Assembly (NCBI RefSeq): GCF_003432485.1
Contig: NZ_QVNQ01000001.1
Span: 930,001 to 994,000 of the forward strand
Length of the DNA: 64,000 nucleotides
Direction: 5' to 3'
Source: Actinomadura spongiicola
GTDB lineage: Bacteria; Actinomycetota; Actinomycetes; Streptosporangiales; Streptosporangiaceae
The position numbers and the translations under genes were made by a program. Of the stretch, positions 61,464 to 64,000 are shown in pieces. Each line of letters starts with the position of its first letter. Positions within the stretch are counted from its first letter, which is position 1. The notes under the pieces are model-generated. The model was given only the letters and a program-made list of their open reading frames with translations. It was not told where the DNA came from and did no database searches.

Positions 61464-61690
61464 AATGGATCAACGAAACCGAGCAGGAACGCGCCCGGTT
61501 GGAAGGCGAGGTGAGCGCCATCCCAGCCGACCAGGCGATCAGCGGTTACGGGCTTGCGGAGGTGTCGCACCGCACCGGCGAACTCGCTCGCGCCGTTGCG
61601 GACGCCCACCCCCATGACAAGACGGATCTCTACAGGGAACTCGGGTTGAGGATGACGTACTACCCGCAGAAAAGACTCGCGCCGGGTGCC
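61460..61690 (+). pseudogene. C-terminal fragment of a large serine recombinase
   Basis: From ATG 61460 the frame reads MKWINETEQERARLEGEVSA, VSHRTGELARAVADAHPHDK then TDLYRELGLRMTYYPQKRLA. This is the coiled-coil and C-terminal end of actinobacterial serine recombinases (WINETQxER... DDKSDLYRELGLRLTYYPQKR), after which the homology stops near 61690 and the frame runs on without meaning to 61900. The catalytic and zinc domains are absent. The fragment is on the same strand as the recombinase piece at 54067-54300. Confidence 0.65.
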
Positions 61691-61840
61691 GAGCTCTTCG
61701 GCTGTCAGCCGGCGCCCGGTCATGCTCACCGCGGCCAGCATCTCGACGTATCCGTCGAGGAAGGCCGCCCAGTCGCCGCCGACGGCGACTTCTGCGATGA
61801 CGGCGGGGTCAAGTTCCCAAGGCTCGTACTCGGTCATCAC
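61691..61840 (-). other. Possible 5' fragment of an unknown gene
   Basis: On the minus strand, ATG 61840 opens MTEYEPWELDPAVIAEVAVG then GDWAAFLDGYVEMLAAVSMT and GRRLTAEEL, a compact acidic N-terminus that looks coding. The protein-like quality ends near 61690, exactly where the recombinase fragment on the other strand ends, so two truncated genes meet there. I do not recognise its family. Confidence 0.35.
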
Positions 61841-62267
61841 GGCCGATCCGCGGCGCTGCCATCATTGCCGGGCCCTAGCAAACTCACCCACCCGGCGTAA
61901 CCAGGTGGTGGGCGCCATGTCGCACCGAACGCGGCGTGAGCGGCACTGAGGCGCAACGTGCCGTAATCCTCTGACTCCATTCCGATGGTCTCCGTCATGT
62001 AAACCAGGCGGTGGAACGTTCCTTGTCAAAAGAATACCTGTGTGATGCGATTTTCGATCCTGACGTCGAAGATTGCACGGTGCGCCTGTTAAGTTAATTC
62101 GAACATAGAAAGGCAAAAACGTGGCGATTGACACTTCTGGAGGTGATAGCTACCCTCCATTCAGATCCTGGCGCTGTGGCCACTTCCGGGATTCTGGGAA
62201 CCAAATTGTCGGGCATCTTCATCCCTGGCCGCTGAAGGAAGCGGCCAATCCAGTAAAGAGGAACGCC
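61841..62267. other. Gap upstream of the DUF4360 genes
   Basis: I see no gene in these 427 bases. The stretch 61980-62140 is noticeably AT-richer than the rest of the window (for example TTAAGTTAATTCGAACATAG near 62090), as expected for the promoter region of the secreted-protein genes. Confidence 0.4.
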
Positions 62268-62921
62268 ATGCGCAAAGGAATTGCAGGTTCTGCTGCGATA
62301 GCGGCCGCGGCCGCTCTGACCGCAGTGTCCGCCACCCCTGTCGGCGCGTCCACTCCGCTGCTCGCCCGCGGCCCTGATGGGGTCACGGTCGAGATCGCCA
62401 CCGTCAACGGCTCCGGGTGCCCGATCGGCACCGCCGCGGTCGCCATCTCGAAGGACAAGGAAGCCTTCACCGTCACCTACAGCGACTACCTGGCGCAGAC
62501 GGGCGGCTCGTCGAAGCCCACCGAAGCCCGCAAGAACTGTCAGATCGCCATGAAGGTGCACGTGCCGCAGGGCTTCACCTACGCCATCGCGCAGACGGAC
62601 TACCGCGGATACGCCAATCTGGTGAAGGGTGCCAAGGCCACTCAGAAGGCCAGCTACTACTTCCAGGGCAGCTCCCAGACCGGTGCGATCACACACTCGA
62701 TCAAGAGCCCGCACGACGACAACTGGCAATTCACGGACAAAATCGAGGTCTCCCAGCTCGTCTGGAAGGAGTGCGGCGAACAGCGCAACTTCAACATCAA
62801 CACCGAACTGCGCGTCGAGAAGGGCACATCGGACGCGTCGAAGGTCAGCTTCGTCGCCATGGACTCCACGGACGGCAGCATCAAGACGACCTACCACTTC
62901 GCGTGGAAGCGCTGCCCCTAA
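62268..62921 (+). CDS. DUF4360 family secreted protein, copy 1
   Basis: A 217-residue precursor with a Sec signal peptide (MRKGIAGSAAIAAAAALTAV...GAS). The mature part has the DUF4360 core: VTVEIATVNGSGCPIGTAAV, FTVTYSDYLAQ, NCQIAMKVHVPQGFTYAIAQ, ADYRGYANL-type TDYRGYANLVKG and RNFNINTELRVEKG, ending CP. Four cysteines are conserved. The family is secreted in actinomycetes and fungi and its role is unknown. ATG 62268 has AAAGAGGAA upstream. It is followed 30 bases later by a paralogue, so the two are one operon. Confidence 0.9.
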   Translation: MRKGIAGSAAIAAAAALTAVSATPVGASTPLLARGPDGVTVEIATVNGSGCPIGTAAVAISKDKEAFTVTYSDYLAQTGGSSKPTEARKNCQIAMKVHVPQGFTYAIAQTDYRGYANLVKGAKATQKASYYFQGSSQTGAITHSIKSPHDDNWQFTDKIEVSQLVWKECGEQRNFNINTELRVEKGTSDASKVSFVAMDSTDGSIKTTYHFAWKRCP

Positions 62922-62951
62922 CCCCACCCTTACCATGAAGGAGAACGATCC

Positions 62952-63596
62952 ATGCGCAATGGAGTGTTCGCTGCGGCGGCCTGCCTGTCCGGCCTGGCCC
63001 TGACCGCGGGCGTGGCCCCGACGGCATCGGCCGCGGCCGACCCGCCGCCCCCGGGCAAGATCACCATGAAGGTTCTCACGGTCAACGGCTCCGGCTGCCG
63101 CGCCGGAACCGCCGCCGTGGCCCCGTCGAGCGACAACACCGCCTTCACCGTCACCTACAGCGACTACACGGCCCAGGCCGGCGGGAAGTCGAACCCGACC
63201 GACATGCGCAAGAACTGCCAGCTCAGCCTGTCCGTCCAAATTCCGCAGGGCTTCACCTACGCGATCGCCAGCGCTGACTACCGCGGCTACGCGAACCTGG
63301 CGAAGGGCGACACCGGGCTGGAGCGCGCGAGCTACTACCACCAGGGCATGGCCCAGACGACGCCCGTCAGCCACACCATCAAGGGCAAGTTCTCTAACAA
63401 CTGGCAGTTCACCGACCGCACCCCGGTCGCCGAACTCGTCTACAAGCCCTGCGGTGAGAACCGGAACTTCAACATCAACACCGAGCTGCGCGTGGAGAAG
63501 GGAACCTCGGACCCCGACGCGACGAGCTTTATCTCCTTCGACTCCGCCGACGGCAGCGTGAGGACCCTCTACCAGTTCGCCTGGAAGAAGTGCTGA
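62952..63596 (+). CDS. DUF4360 family secreted protein, copy 2
   Basis: A 214-residue paralogue of the preceding product, roughly 60% identical by eye. It has its own signal peptide (MRNGVFAAAACLSGLALTAG...ASA) and the same ordered motifs (VLTVNGSGCRAGTAAV, FTVTYSDYTAQ, PQGFTYAIASADYRGYANLA, NWQFTDR, RNFNINTELRVEKG). The surface loops differ (GLERASYYHQG against TQKASYYFQG), suggesting diverged partners. AAGGAG precedes the ATG. A strong terminator follows at 63620, closing the two-gene operon. Confidence 0.9.
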   Translation: MRNGVFAAAACLSGLALTAGVAPTASAAADPPPPGKITMKVLTVNGSGCRAGTAAVAPSSDNTAFTVTYSDYTAQAGGKSNPTDMRKNCQLSLSVQIPQGFTYAIASADYRGYANLAKGDTGLERASYYHQGMAQTTPVSHTIKGKFSNNWQFTDRTPVAELVYKPCGENRNFNINTELRVEKGTSDPDATSFISFDSADGSVRTLYQFAWKKC

Positions 63597-63619
63597 GTGC
63601 TCTGACCCAGAATGGCCGG

Positions 63620-63650
63620 GCCGTGCCCCATGTCCCACATGGGGCACGGC
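63620..63650 (+). terminator. Intrinsic terminator of the DUF4360 operon
   Basis: GCCGTGCCCCATGT (63620-63633) pairs over 14 bp without mismatch with ACATGGGGCACGGC (63637-63650), loop CCC. It lies 23 bases after the second stop codon and is followed by CTGGTTCCT. Confidence 0.85.
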
Positions 63651-64000
63651 CTGGTTCCTCGTTCAGGCAAGATGCTCCTCGCCTCGGGGGTGCCTCCGCC
63701 ATCCGTCGCATAATTCGCTTGTGTCCAGGTCGCTGATTCATGCTCTGGTTTCGGTGCGTCCATCACCGCCCACGTTCGTAGGCAGACACGATCACTCGTC
63801 CGGCCGCGCCGATCATCTTGTTGTGAACCACCCGCGCTTCACTCGGCTCCTCCAACGGCCAGGTTAGGCGCGAGGGGACAGCGTCCAGCGCTCGGACTGT
63901 TGAAATCAGCCCGTAGCGAGGGAGCGACTTCGGAGCCATGCCACCTGGCGCCGACACGGTGGCCCGCGTCCAGGCCCCCTGGACCGCTCGCCCTGATCTC
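63651..64000. other. Right-end region, no certain gene
   Basis: A minus-strand frame 63763-63957 (LISTVRALDAVPSRLTWPLE, then GAAGRVIVSAYERG) is somewhat protein-like and could be the end of a leftward gene or a fragment, but no family is recognised and the start is uncertain. Nothing else is seen to the window edge. Confidence 0.3.

Noticed and set aside
1..64000. CRISPR arrays, tRNA or rRNA genes
   Set aside because: No regularly spaced direct repeats, cloverleaf-like segments or rRNA signatures were noticed anywhere on either strand.

Overview
The window is about 70% GC with strong third-position GC bias, GTG/TTG starts, many four-base ATGA/GTGA gene overlaps, SARP/LAL-type giant regulators and abundant secreted hydrolases. 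This points to a chromosome segment of a filamentous actinomycete (Streptosporangiales/Actinomadura-like is a guess; the genus cannot be fixed from this sequence). No rRNA, tRNA or CRISPR array was seen.

Layout. 0-2.3 kb: a translationally coupled pair, a ComF-like phosphoribosyltransferase and a DprA-HAD fusion, the architecture I associate with ShosTA-type toxin-antitoxin/defence modules. 2.5-4.2 kb: DUF3052 protein, then a divergent SDR/MerR pair with a palindromic operator. 4.5-14.7 kb: a ROK regulator followed by a tightly overlapped operon for a peptide/opine-type ABC importer (including a permease-ATPase fusion) plus a type-B carboxylesterase, a small exported protein and a CocE/NonD hydrolase; it reads as uptake and hydrolysis of one ester or amide substrate. 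14.8-31.6 kb: housekeeping and accessory singletons, two tandem secreted Cys-rich proteins divergent from a LAL regulator, and a secreted trypsin-like protein that has lost two catalytic residues and carries lectin domains. 29.5-35.0 kb: MFS exporter and FMN reductase divergent from an AfsR-like SARP regulator.

40.3-50.6 kb is the most interesting metabolic region. A seven-gene minus-strand operon (acyl-CoA/AMP ligase, salicylyl-CoA-5-hydroxylase-like flavoenzyme, TetR, maleate isomerase with both catalytic cysteines, VOC metalloenzyme, an 81-aa orphan, alpha/beta hydrolase) lies divergent from an aromatic-acid MFS transporter and a secreted tannase/feruloyl esterase. Together they suggest a complete route from an aryl ester through a CoA-activated aromatic acid to maleate and fumarate.

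50.6-56.3 kb is a graveyard of mobile DNA: IS30, IS630 and ISKra4-like transposase remnants, integrase and serine-recombinase fragments, and a truncated RsgA. Among them are a methyltransferase-GNAT fusion and an XRE/membrane-protein pair with two mirror-image operators. 56.3-61.5 kb holds a LuxR/histidine-kinase two-component system divergent from an ABC exporter, one subunit of which carries a large external domain; a second serine-recombinase fragment abuts its end. 62.3-63.6 kb carries two tandem DUF4360 secreted proteins.

Several loci are decayed: PPOX-like, MFS, CobW/Zur-linked, PCD and RsgA.
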